64,000 nucleotides of DNA. Source: JBCBCP01 sp039817385 (GTDB lineage Bacteria; Pseudomonadota; Alphaproteobacteria; Rhodobacterales; Rhodobacteraceae). Shown in pieces: positions 1 through 8,126 of this stretch (position 1 is its first letter; the number at the start of each line of letters is the position of its first letter). Made by a program: the position numbers and the translations under genes. The stretch lies in the NCBI GenBank assembly GCA_039817385.1, contig JBCBVY010000004.1:186001-250000 (forward strand), given 5' to 3'. Under the pieces are notes generated by a model. The model had not been told where the DNA came from and did not search any database. It saw nothing but the letters and a program-made list of their open reading frames with translations.

Positions 1-279
1 GAACGCGCACAAGGCGGCCTCGCGCGTATCCTCCAGCCGCACCTCGACAAAGGCGACATGGGCGCGGCCCAGCCGGATCGGATCAATCAGCGCCGCGTAA
101 CCGAGGATCACCCCGCGCGCCTCAAGCCGCCGCAGCCGCGCCTGCGTGGGGCTTTTGCTCAGGCCGATCCGGGCGGCAAGCTCCGTCACGCTGACCCGCC
201 CGTCCCCGGCAAGCACATCGAGGATCGCATGATCGAAACGGTCAAATCCTTCGGTGGTTTCAGTCGAATCGACCATCAT
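1..279 (-). CDS. putR: Lrp/AsnC-family regulator, PutR-like (partial, C-terminus off the window)
   Basis: The first 93 residues of a leucine-responsive-type regulator are present, running off the left edge. Residues about 12-60 form the winged helix-turn-helix typical of the family (FDRFDHAILDVLAGDGRVSV, then TELAARIGLSKSPTQARLRR), and the ligand-binding RAM domain begins at about residue 65. It is divergent from putA, with only 72 bases between the start codons, the standard arrangement for PutR, which activates putA in response to proline in alphaproteobacteria. Two consecutive ATG codons (277-279 and 274-276) could both serve as start. The name rests on family plus position; the effector is inferred. 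Confidence 0.88.
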   Translation of the reverse strand, partial: MMVDSTETTEGFDRFDHAILDVLAGDGRVSVTELAARIGLSKSPTQARLRRLEARGVILGYAALIDPIRLGRAHVAFVEVRLEDTREAALCAF

Positions 280-295
280 TTAGCTCTCCTTCAGT

Positions 296-313
296 CAACC
301 TGCCCGCAGGTTG
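296..313. promoter_or_regulatory. Inverted repeat in the putR-putA divergent promoter, candidate PutR operator
   Basis: CAACCTG (296-302) and CAGGTTG (307-313) form perfect 7-bp arms around a 4-base spacer, in the middle of the short region separating the two divergent start codons. Lrp-family regulators bind such dyads. Binding by PutR is inferred from position only; the hairpin could also act in RNA. Confidence 0.5.
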
Positions 314-351
314 CCTGATATACTGCCCGCACCCAAGCGGAGATAGCGCCC

Positions 352-3300
352 ATGTGGACGGACCGGATGCTCACCCTCGACGCCCAGACCTACACGGGCC
401 ACGACGCCATAATGGACGATCTGCGCGCCCGCGCGGACCTGTCTCCGGCGCAGCGGGCCGCCATCACCGCCCAGGCCGCGGACCTCGTCCGGCGCATCCG
501 CGCGCAGGACAACCCCGGGCTGATGGAGCAATTCCTCGGCGAATATGGCCTGTCCACGGACGAAGGCATCGCGCTGATGTGCCTGGCCGAAGCCCTGCTG
601 CGCGTGCCGGATCCGGCCACCATCGACGCGCTGATCGAGGACAAGATCGCCCCCTCCGACTGGGGCGCGCATCTGGGCCAGTCCACCTCCCCGCTGGTCA
701 ACGCCTCCACCTGGGCGCTGCTGCTAACGGGGCGCGTGCTTGACGACGAAGCCCCCGGCCCCATCGGCGCCCTGCGCGGGGCGATCAAACGGCTGGGCGA
801 GCCGGTGATCCGCGCCGCCGCCCTGCGCGCGATGAAGGAAATGGGCCGCCAATTCGTACTGGGCGAGACCATCGCAGGCGCCATGCAGCGCGCGGCGGGG
901 ATGGAGGCGCAGGGCTATACCTACAGCTACGACATGCTGGGCGAGGCCGCCCGTACGGATGCGGATGCCCGCCGCTATCACCTTGCCTATTCGCGGGCCA
1001 TCGCGGCGGTGGCAGAGGCCTGCACGCATGGCGATATCCGCCGCAACCCGGGGCTTTCGGTCAAGCTCAGCGCCCTGCACCGCCGCTATGAGGTCGCGCA
1101 GCGGGAGGCGGTTATGACGGACCTGCTGCCGCGCCTGCGGTCTCTGTGCCTGCTGGCGAAATCGGCAGGCATGGGCCTGAACATCGACGCGGAAGAAGCC
1201 GATCGGCTGTCGCTCTCGCTTGAACTGATCGCCGCACTTTTGCAGGACGAGGCGCTGGCGGGCTGGGACGGCCTTGGCGTCGTGGTGCAGGCCTACGCGC
1301 CCCGCGCGGGCGCGGTGATTGACGCGCTGTATGAGATGGCAGAGGGCCGCCGCATCATGGTGCGCCTCGTCAAAGGCGCCTACTGGGATACGGAGATCAA
1401 ACGCGCGCAAGAGCTGGGCGCCCCGGGCTTTCCCGTGTTCACCGCCAAGCATCACACCGACATCAGCTTTATCGCCAATGCGCGCCGCCTGCTGGGCATG
1501 ACGGACCGCATCTATCCCCAGTTCGCCACCCATAACGCGCACACCGTCTGCGCGATCCTCGCAATGCAAGCCGACCCGGAGACCTATGAGTTCCAGCGCC
1601 TGCATGGCATGGGCGAGGCCCTGCACGATCTGATCAAGGCGGATGCGCACACACGATGCCGCATCTACGCGCCCGTCGGCGCCCATCGCGATCTGCTCGC
1701 CTACCTCGTCCGGCGCCTGCTGGAGAACGGCGCAAACTCGTCTTTCGTCAACCAGATCGTGGATACAGATGTGTCGCCAGAGGCCGTTGCCGCCGACCCG
1801 TTCGAGGCGGAAGGCGGGCCACAGATCCCGGCAGGGCCGGACCTTTTCCGGCCCGAGCGCGCGAATTCCAGGGGCTTTGATCTGCACCACACCCCAACGC
1901 TGCAGGCGATTGAAGAGGCCCGTATACCATACGCTACCGCACAGTGGGATGCGTACCCGCTGATCGCCAGCGACGCCCCGGGCGGGGCACAGCAGGCCGT
2001 GACCGCGCCGGCCGATGGCAGCCTCGTCGGAACGGTCAGAATTGCGGATGAGCTAGCGGTGGAGGTCGCGTGGGCCGCAGCGGAGCCGTGGCAAGCGCCC
2101 GCGACCCAGCGTGCCGCGGCGCTCAATGCGGCGGCGGATGCCTATGAAGACACCTATGGTGAACTCTTTGCCCTGCTCGCGCGCGAGGCTGGGAAAACCC
2201 TGCCTGACGCGGTGGCCGAGCTGCGCGAAGCGATTGATTTCCTGCGCTATTACGCCGCTCAAGCGACCGATGCAGCCCCCCTGGGAAGGCTCGTGTGCAT
2301 CTCCCCCTGGAATTTCCCGCTCGCCATCTTCACCGGGCAGATCGCCGCCGCGCTTGCCGCGGGCAACGCCGTTCTGGCCAAACCAGCCGAGCAAACCCCG
2401 CTGATCGCCTACCGCGCCGTTCAGCTGCTCCACGCGGCGGGCGTGCCCCGGGCCGCGGTCCAACTGCTGCCCGGGGACGGCGCGACTGGCGCCCTGCTGA
2501 CGGCCAAGGGCCCGGACGGCGTCGCCTTCACCGGCTCCACCGCGACGGCGCAGGCCATCCGCCGCGCCCTGCCCACCCCCGGAACGCCCCTGATCGCGGA
2601 AACCGGCGGGCTGAACGCGATGATCGTGGACAGCACCGCCCTGCCCGAACAGGCCATCCAAAGCGTGATCGAAAGCGCCTTCCAATCGGCGGGCCAGCGC
2701 TGTTCTGCCTTGCGCTGTCTTTACGTGCAGGAGGACATCGCAGACAGCTTTACCGAAATGCTGATGGGCGCGATGGACACGCTGAACATCGGCGATCCCT
2801 GGCAGCTTTCGACCGACATCGGCCCGGTGATCGACGACGCCGCGCGGCAGGCCATCGCTGACCACATCGCGCGCTCAGACGTGCTGCACGCGCTGGAGGC
2901 CCCGCCGAGCGGCACATACATCGCCCCGACTCTGATCGAGGTCCCGGGGATCGAGGCGCTGGAGCGGGAAATCTTCGGCCCTGTCCTGCACATCGCCCGC
3001 TTCAAGGCGCAAGATCTGGACAAGGTGATCGCGGCGATCAACGCCACCGGCTACGGCCTCACCTTTGGCTTGCACACCCGCATCGATGACCGCGTGCAGC
3101 ACGTCGCGGACCGGATCAGCGCGGGAAATGTCTATGTGAACCGCAACCAGATCGGCGCCATTGTGGGCAGCCAGCCCTTTGGCGGCACGGGCCTGTCGGG
3201 CACCGGGCCAAAGGCGGGCGGGCCGCAATACGTGCCGCGATTCACGGCGCCCATACCTGCCCCAAGCGGCGGCGCGTGGGACAGCCGCGCCAAGCTGCCC

Positions 3301-3708
3301 GATGCCGGCACCTCTTTCACCCAAATCAGCGAAGTCACTCTGCCCGGCCCAACGGGCGAGTCAAACCGACTGAGCCTCTGGTCCGGGCGCCCCGTCCTCT
3401 GCCTCGGCCCCGGACCGGAGACCGCCCGCGCCCAGGCGGAGGCCGTCCGCGCCCTTGGGGGCCACGCCGTGGAGGCATCCGGAGAGATCGCGCCCGAAGA
3501 CCTCGGCCAAGGCCCGGACTGGAAAGCCGTGCTCTACTGGGGCGACACGCCAGCCCCGTATGAGGCCGCCCTCGCCGCGCGCCACGGCCCGATCATCCCC
3601 CTGATCCGCACGCTGCCGGACGCCGCCCACGTCCTGACCGAACGGCACATCTGCATCGACACGACCGCGTCAGGCGGAAACGCGGCGCTGCTGGCGCAGA
3701 CGTCCTAG
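352..3708 (+). CDS. putA: Bifunctional proline dehydrogenase / L-glutamate gamma-semialdehyde dehydrogenase PutA
   Basis: This 1118-residue enzyme oxidises proline to P5C (FAD) and then to glutamate (NAD+), channelling the intermediate. The N-terminal half carries the PRODH barrel, ending in the conserved RRLLENGANSSFVNQI segment. From about residue 540 the aldehyde dehydrogenase domain follows, with CISPWNFPLAIFTGQ, the ETGGLNA segment and the catalytic Cys784 in SAGQRCSALR. The last 100 residues are a weakly conserved C-terminal domain. No N-terminal ribbon-helix-helix DNA-binding domain is seen, so it should not autoregulate as the enterobacterial protein does; that fits the separate divergent PutR. 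A purine-rich ribosome site (GCGGAGA) precedes the ATG. Confidence 0.97.
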   Translation: MWTDRMLTLDAQTYTGHDAIMDDLRARADLSPAQRAAITAQAADLVRRIRAQDNPGLMEQFLGEYGLSTDEGIALMCLAEALLRVPDPATIDALIEDKIAPSDWGAHLGQSTSPLVNASTWALLLTGRVLDDEAPGPIGALRGAIKRLGEPVIRAAALRAMKEMGRQFVLGETIAGAMQRAAGMEAQGYTYSYDMLGEAARTDADARRYHLAYSRAIAAVAEACTHGDIRRNPGLSVKLSALHRRYEVAQREAVMTDLLPRLRSLCLLAKSAGMGLNIDAEEADRLSLSLELIAALLQDEALAGWDGLGVVVQAYAPRAGAVIDALYEMAEGRRIMVRLVKGAYWDTEIKRAQELGAPGFPVFTAKHHTDISFIANARRLLGMTDRIYPQFATHNAHTVCAILAMQADPETYEFQRLHGMGEALHDLIKADAHTRCRIYAPVGAHRDLLAYLVRRLLENGANSSFVNQIVDTDVSPEAVAADPFEAEGGPQIPAGPDLFRPERANSRGFDLHHTPTLQAIEEARIPYATAQWDAYPLIASDAPGGAQQAVTAPADGSLVGTVRIADELAVEVAWAAAEPWQAPATQRAAALNAAADAYEDTYGELFALLAREAGKTLPDAVAELREAIDFLRYYAAQATDAAPLGRLVCISPWNFPLAIFTGQIAAALAAGNAVLAKPAEQTPLIAYRAVQLLHAAGVPRAAVQLLPGDGATGALLTAKGPDGVAFTGSTATAQAIRRALPTPGTPLIAETGGLNAMIVDSTALPEQAIQSVIESAFQSAGQRCSALRCLYVQEDIADSFTEMLMGAMDTLNIGDPWQLSTDIGPVIDDAARQAIADHIARSDVLHALEAPPSGTYIAPTLIEVPGIEALEREIFGPVLHIARFKAQDLDKVIAAINATGYGLTFGLHTRIDDRVQHVADRISAGNVYVNRNQIGAIVGSQPFGGTGLSGTGPKAGGPQYVPRFTAPIPAPSGGAWDSRAKLPDAGTSFTQISEVTLPGPTGESNRLSLWSGRPVLCLGPGPETARAQAEAVRALGGHAVEASGEIAPEDLGQGPDWKAVLYWGDTPAPYEAALAARHGPIIPLIRTLPDAAHVLTERHICIDTTASGGNAALLAQTS

Positions 3709-3759
3709 CCCCACACATGCCCCGTTGACGGCCCCGCGCCGCTGCGCCACCTATGGTCC

Positions 3760-4500
3760 ATGTTACCGATCCGCGATCACAATCCGTCGGGGCGCACGCC
3801 CTATGTCACCTACCTTTTGATGGCGGCCAACATCTTGATTTTCCTCGCCTATTGGGGGATTGAGCCAGATTACCGCGCGATCAACGCTGTCTTTGATGCC
3901 TACGCGATGACGCCGGTCAAGCTGACCGCCGGGATCGGGTACGAGACGCTGATCACCTCGCAATTCCTGCATGGCGGCTGGCTGCACCTTGCCGGTAACA
4001 TGCTGTTTTTGTGGATATTCGGCGACAATATCGAAGAAGAGATGGGCCATATCGGCTTCCTGATCTTCTACCTTCTGGCCGGTGTCGCCGCTGCCTTTGC
4101 GCAATACGCGTTCGAGCCGCTCAGCCCGGTGCCGATGGTCGGCGCCTCGGGCGCCATCGCCGGGGTCATGGGCGCGTACCTGCTGATGTTTCCCAAGGCA
4201 CGGGTCGATATCTTTATCTTCTTCATCATCTTCTTCCGCATCTTCCCGATCCCGGCGTGGATCATGCTGATGCTCTGGTTTGGGATGCAGTTCTTTGGCG
4301 GCCTTGCCGCGGTTTCGGATGAGGGCGGCGTCGCCTACTGGGCCCATGCCGGGGGCTTTGTCGCGGGGCTTGTGATGATCGTGCCCCTGTGGCTCCGCCG
4401 TGGCGGGCCCGGGTTCTGGCACCGCACCGAAGGGCACCCGCCGCACCCAGAGGCGACCTACACCGCGTCCTCCATCCCGAAAATCCGGCGGGGCCGATGA
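3760..4500 (+). CDS. Rhomboid-family intramembrane serine protease
   Basis: A 246-residue polytopic membrane protein with the rhomboid core. It has a short N-terminal segment (LPIRDHNPSGRTPYVTYLL), an HLAGNMLFLWIFGDNIEE loop, the nucleophile motif GASGAIAG with Ser130, and His196 in AHAGGFVAGL, giving the Ser-His dyad. About six hydrophobic segments are visible. Rhomboids cleave transmembrane segments of other proteins within the inner membrane; the substrate cannot be told from the sequence. The stop codon overlaps the ATG of the following broken GFA gene (ATGA), suggesting former translational coupling. The last 30 residues are charged and cytosolic. Confidence 0.93.
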   Translation: MLPIRDHNPSGRTPYVTYLLMAANILIFLAYWGIEPDYRAINAVFDAYAMTPVKLTAGIGYETLITSQFLHGGWLHLAGNMLFLWIFGDNIEEEMGHIGFLIFYLLAGVAAAFAQYAFEPLSPVPMVGASGAIAGVMGAYLLMFPKARVDIFIFFIIFFRIFPIPAWIMLMLWFGMQFFGGLAAVSDEGGVAYWAHAGGFVAGLVMIVPLWLRRGGPGFWHRTEGHPPHPEATYTASSIPKIRRGR

Positions 4501-4859
4501 GCCCGGGCACCCGGATCACTGCCTCCTGCCACTGCGGCGCGGTTAGGATCAGCGCCGTACTGCGCGTGCCTATTGCCGAAGCGGCCCGCTGCACCTGCTC
4601 CTTCTGCCGCCGCAGACAAGCGGCCAACGTGTCCTGCGATTACAGCAGCTTGCGCGTTGAAAAAGGGGCGGACGCCCTGCGCCTTTAACAATTCGGCACG
4701 TGCACGGCTGAGCATTATTTCTGCGGCACCTGCGGGATCTACACGCACCACCGCCGCTACTCCGACCCGACCGAGATCGGCGTGAACGCAGGCGCCATCG
4801 ACGGCGTCAACGTCTGGGAGCTAGAGCCGCTGCCCTGGAACGACGAGATGCGCGACTAG
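4497..4859 (+). pseudogene. GFA-family (DUF636) zinc protein interrupted by an in-frame stop
   Basis: The frame encodes a glutathione-dependent-formaldehyde-activating-type zinc fold with cysteine motifs CHCGAV, CTCSFCRRR and CGTCG. After residue 62 (GADALRL) a TAA at 4686-4688 interrupts it. The same frame then resumes without any shift as QFGTCTAEHYFCGTCGIYTH and runs to a natural stop at 4857-4859. Homologues carry an aromatic residue, usually Tyr, at the interrupted position, so one base change (TAC to TAA) explains the break. The second half holds essential zinc ligands, so a 62-residue product should be inactive unless there is read-through. The start overlaps the rhomboid stop by ATGA. 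Confidence 0.85.
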
Positions 4860-5641
4860 CCGCGGATCACCTTCGCGAGCGGATCAAACAGGCCCTGGTT
4901 CGCCGCAATGACCGCGCCGCTATCCAGAATGCTGGCCTCTTTGTCGATCCCTTGGGCCAGCCCGCCCGCCTCGCGCACGATGATCAGGCCTGCCGCCAGA
5001 TCCCACGCGTTCAGCCGCCGCTCCCAAAACCCGTCATAGCGCCCCGCCGCCACGTAAGCGAGGTCGAGCGCCGCCGACCCCCAGCGCCGCACCCCGGCAC
5101 AAGCCGGAAGCAGCCGCGCAAGGTCTTGCAACGTCTCAGGCAGGTCAGAGCGCCCGCCGAAGGGCAGGCCCGTGGCAAAAATCGCCTCGATCATCCGTGT
5201 GCGCCCCGACACCCGCAAGCGGCTCTCGTTCAGCCAGGCGCCCGCGCCTTTTTCCGCCAAAAACATCTCGTCCTTGGCCGCGTCATAGACGCAGCCGGCC
5301 ACGACCTGCCCCTTATGCTCCAACGCGACCGATACCGCCCAATGCGGCAGCCCGTGCAGAAAGTTGGTGGTGCCATCAAGCGGATCCACGATCCAGCGCC
5401 GGGTGGGGTCTTCGCCGTCTTCCTCCCCGCCCTCTTCCGCCAGCCAGCCATAAGACGGGCGCGCCGTGCGCAGCTCTTCCTTCAGGATCTCTTCGGCCCG
5501 GATATCCGCACGCGACACGAAATCGCCCGCGCCCTTCATCGACACCTGAAGGTTCTCCACCTCCCGGAAGTCCTTGACCAGCGCCCGGCCCGCCTTGCGC
5601 GCCGCCTTGAGCATGATGTTCATATTCGCACTGAAGGCCAT
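4856..5641 (-). CDS. suhB: Inositol monophosphatase family protein (SuhB-like)
   Basis: A 261-residue Mg2+-dependent sugar phosphatase. The first metal motif is the Glu-Glu pair at 69-70 followed by WIVDPLDGTTNF at about 83-94, and the second is WDLAAGLIIVREAGG near residue 215. In bacteria this family hydrolyses inositol-1-phosphate, and in E. coli it also joins ribosomal antitermination complexes. Length is normal. A GGGAGTG ribosome site sits just before the ATG. It is convergent with the broken GFA gene, and the two stop codons overlap. The symbol is given by family; the physiological substrate is not proven. Confidence 0.9.
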   Translation of the reverse strand: MAFSANMNIMLKAARKAGRALVKDFREVENLQVSMKGAGDFVSRADIRAEEILKEELRTARPSYGWLAEEGGEEDGEDPTRRWIVDPLDGTTNFLHGLPHWAVSVALEHKGQVVAGCVYDAAKDEMFLAEKGAGAWLNESRLRVSGRTRMIEAIFATGLPFGGRSDLPETLQDLARLLPACAGVRRWGSAALDLAYVAAGRYDGFWERRLNAWDLAAGLIIVREAGGLAQGIDKEASILDSGAVIAANQGLFDPLAKVIRG

Positions 5642-5767
5642 TGGTCACTCCCGGTTCGGTCAGGCCGCGCGTATAGCTGCGGCCCCGCGCCTTGCCAAGC
5701 CTCCGCAGCGTCACGGCTTGCATGGCCGCCATGCGCGGCTACGCTGCTGCACAGGGAGGATCACAAT

Positions 5768-6805
5768 ATGACAGACCACATGCAGCGCATCGCACTGGCC
5801 AGCCGCCCCACCGGCGCGCCCAGCCACGACAATTTCAGCCTCGAGACGGGCGATATCCCCAGCCCCGGCCCCGGCCAGATCGCGGTGAAAGTGCACTACA
5901 TGTCGCTCGATCCCTACATGCGCGGGCGCATGGACGACGCCAAAAGCTACGCCGCCCCCGTGCCAATCGGCGGCACGATGGAAGGCGGCGCGGTGGGCGA
6001 GGTGATCGCCTCCGAAGACCCCGCCTTCGCCCCCGGCGACATGGCCTTCGGCATGTTCGGCTGGACCACCCATGCTGTCGCTGATGCAAAAATGTGCCGC
6101 AAACTGGACCCGTCCCACGGCCCCGTGACCGCCGCGCTCGGCGTGCTCGGAATGCCCGGCTTCACAGGCTGGTTTGGCCTCACGGAATATGGCCGCCCCA
6201 AGGCTGGTGAAACGCTTGTCGTCGCCGCCGCAACCGGCCCGGTCGGCTCAATGGTCGGCCAGGTTGCCAAGGCGATGGGCCTGCGCACGGTCGGCATCGC
6301 GGGGGGCGCGGACAAGTGCAACATGGCAACGGGCACCTTCGGCTTCGACGCCTGCCTCGACCACCGCGCCCATGCCGACGCCAAATCCCTGCGCGCCGCC
6401 CTCAAAGACGCGTGCCCGGACGGCATCGACATCTACTTCGAAAACGTCGGCGGCAAGGTGCTGGAGGCCGTGATGCCCCTGATGAACCGCTTCGGACGCA
6501 TCCCGGTCTGCGGCATGATCTCGTGGTACAACGCGGGCGGGCTCGGCGCTGGCGCCGACGCGGCAATGGGCGCCCCGCAGCTCTGGCGCCCGATCCTGGT
6601 GAACTTCCTGAGCGTAAACGGCTTCATCATCTCCAACCACTGGGACCGGTACCCGGCCTTCCTGAACGAGATCGGCCCAAGGGTCGCCAGCGGCGAGATC
6701 AAGGTGGTCGAAGACATCGTTGAAGGGCTTGAGAACGCACCTGAGGCGTTCATGGGCCTGCTCGAAGGCAAGAACCAGGGCAAACTGATCGTGAAGGTTG
6801 CCTGA
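5768..6805 (+). CDS. NADP-dependent oxidoreductase, MDR superfamily (leukotriene B4 dehydrogenase / CurA type)
   Basis: 345 residues. The start at 5768 follows AGGGAGGAT, a good ribosome site; the open frame extends far upstream but that part is a shadow of suhB. The N-terminal quinone-reductase-like domain contains SLDPYMRGRM. The Rossmann domain shows a glycine-rich nucleotide motif in VVAAATGPVGSMVGQVAKAM. ENVGGKVLEAV and PVCGMISWYN are typical of the zinc-independent prostaglandin-reductase/CurA branch, and no zinc-ligand Cys/His set is seen. Such enzymes reduce the C=C bond of alpha,beta-unsaturated ketones or aldehydes with NADPH. The natural substrate is unknown. Confidence 0.92.
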   Translation: MTDHMQRIALASRPTGAPSHDNFSLETGDIPSPGPGQIAVKVHYMSLDPYMRGRMDDAKSYAAPVPIGGTMEGGAVGEVIASEDPAFAPGDMAFGMFGWTTHAVADAKMCRKLDPSHGPVTAALGVLGMPGFTGWFGLTEYGRPKAGETLVVAAATGPVGSMVGQVAKAMGLRTVGIAGGADKCNMATGTFGFDACLDHRAHADAKSLRAALKDACPDGIDIYFENVGGKVLEAVMPLMNRFGRIPVCGMISWYNAGGLGAGADAAMGAPQLWRPILVNFLSVNGFIISNHWDRYPAFLNEIGPRVASGEIKVVEDIVEGLENAPEAFMGLLEGKNQGKLIVKVA

Positions 6806-7120
6806 GCCGAACCCTGGTTTCGGAGCCGCCCTCGCTTGAGCTCAAAGGGACAGGCGGGGGCGGCACGATCAAGGCAAATCGCCGAGGGGCCCCCCGAAGG
6901 AGGGGATACGGCTATTTTCCTTGAGCGGGACGGCACCGCCTGTCACGTCAGAGATCATGCGAGGGCGGCTCCGAATTCCTGGTTTTGGTGAGACCCGAAG
7001 CCCTGCAACACAACCCATTCACGCCCACCGCTTGCAGCTGTGCGCCCGTTTTACGTCAGCAAAACGCCCCGGCCACCGCCCAGATTATTTCAAATAATCT
7101 GCCGCCCGGGAAAAAACCGC
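6806..7120. other. Gene-free stretch containing a 157-bp inverted-repeat unit
   Basis: No supported gene here. Bases 6819-6835 and 6959-6975 are a perfect 17-bp inverted repeat (TTCGGAGCCGCCCTCGC and its complement). Inside it a 9-bp pair (GACAGGCGG 6849-6857, CCGCCTGTC 6936-6944) nests concentrically, so the unit can fold into one long hairpin. It could be a terminator for the upstream oxidoreductase, a small non-autonomous element or a structured RNA. The remaining bases to 7120 show only an A-rich segment and no clear feature. Confidence 0.5.
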
Positions 7121-7798
7121 TCAATCAAACCCAACGAACCGCGCCACGTCCTCTGGCGCGCGGCGGGTGGAGACAACCCGGTTTGCGGGGAAACTGTCGT
7201 CAGGCCAGCCCAGCGCGACACAGGTCAGGATCACCTGATCCTCGGGGATCCCGGCCGCCTCCCGCACAACGGGGGACTGCATGATGCCCTGCCCGTTGAT
7301 CACGGCGCCAAGGCCGCGCTCCCACGCCGCGAGAACCAGTCCGAAGGTCACCGCGCCCATGTCGAAATGGGCGATCGTTCCGCCCGGCTCCATGCTGCGG
7401 TCGTAGCACATGACCACCGAGACGGGCGCATCGAACTGGCGAAAGCCGCGCATGACCCAGTCCTGCCGCGCCTCGGCGTCGTGCCGCGCGATCCCCATCT
7501 CTGCAAAAAGCTGCTTGGCGATGCCCACCTGCCGGTCCCGATGCACGCCCGCATAGGCGCCGTGATCGTCAATCTCCCGGCTGGGCGGCACGCCCGCGCG
7601 CATCCGCTCCGAATTGCCGCGGCGCACCTGCTCCAGCACCGCGCCGGTCAGCACATGCATGTGCCAAGGCTGGGTGTTCATTGAGGACGGCGCGCGCGCC
7701 GCCACCGTGATGATCTCTTCCAGCAGCGTGCGCGGCACGGGTTTGTCCAGAAATCCGCGGATCGAGCGGCGCGAGGTAATAGCGTCGGTGACGTTCAT
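7121..7798 (-). CDS. Nitroreductase-family protein
   Basis: 225 residues with the FMN-dependent nitroreductase fold. The N-terminal DAITSRRSIRGFLDKPVPRT contains the conserved RRSxR FMN-binding segment, followed by ARAPSSMNTQPWHMHVL. The C-terminal part shows GAVTFGLVLAAWERGLGAV, IPEDQVILTCVALGWPDD and a final Arg-containing segment. Such enzymes reduce nitroaromatics, quinones or enones with NAD(P)H; the substrate cannot be assigned. A strong AAGGAGC ribosome site precedes the ATG. It is transcribed away from the repeat-rich interval 7799-8126. Confidence 0.92.
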   Translation of the reverse strand: MNVTDAITSRRSIRGFLDKPVPRTLLEEIITVAARAPSSMNTQPWHMHVLTGAVLEQVRRGNSERMRAGVPPSREIDDHGAYAGVHRDRQVGIAKQLFAEMGIARHDAEARQDWVMRGFRQFDAPVSVVMCYDRSMEPGGTIAHFDMGAVTFGLVLAAWERGLGAVINGQGIMQSPVVREAAGIPEDQVILTCVALGWPDDSFPANRVVSTRRAPEDVARFVGFD

Positions 7799-8126
7799 GG
7801 GCAGGCTCCTTTGCGCTGACGGTGCGGGCGCACCGCCGCGCCAGCAAGCCTGACCTTGCGTCGCAAGGCTCAGGTCGCATTAGTCCTGCGGTGCTGGTGG
7901 GTCGGGTCTTCTGCCTGGCTAGGAGCAGGGCGGCGAGAATAGTGGTTCTATTTCAACGACCTGCGACAACGTCCAGTCAGAAGACCCGGCCCATCGAAGA
8001 CGCCAAAATCGCTTCATCTCAGCGGCTTGGGCCGCTTGAAAATAGAACCACTATTACCGGCGCGTCCCAAACCACTGAGATTTCGCGATTTTGGCGCCAG
8101 CGCTGCAGGACTAATGCGTCCTGAGC
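7799..8126. repeat. Intergenic block of nested and interleaved inverted repeats (core 7867-8127)
   Basis: No gene is supported. Four inverted-repeat pairs occupy the block. The outer pair 7867-7889 / 8105-8127 matches at 22 of 23 positions, and extends to about 34 bp if G-U pairs are allowed. The second is 7901-7913 / 7978-7990 (12 of 13). The third is 7938-7953 / 8040-8055, perfect (AATAGTGGTTCTATTT). The fourth is 8001-8031 / 8066-8096, with about 26 of 31 positions. Pair three interleaves with pairs two and four, so not all can form at once. The right end abuts the metR stop codon. Confidence 0.7.
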
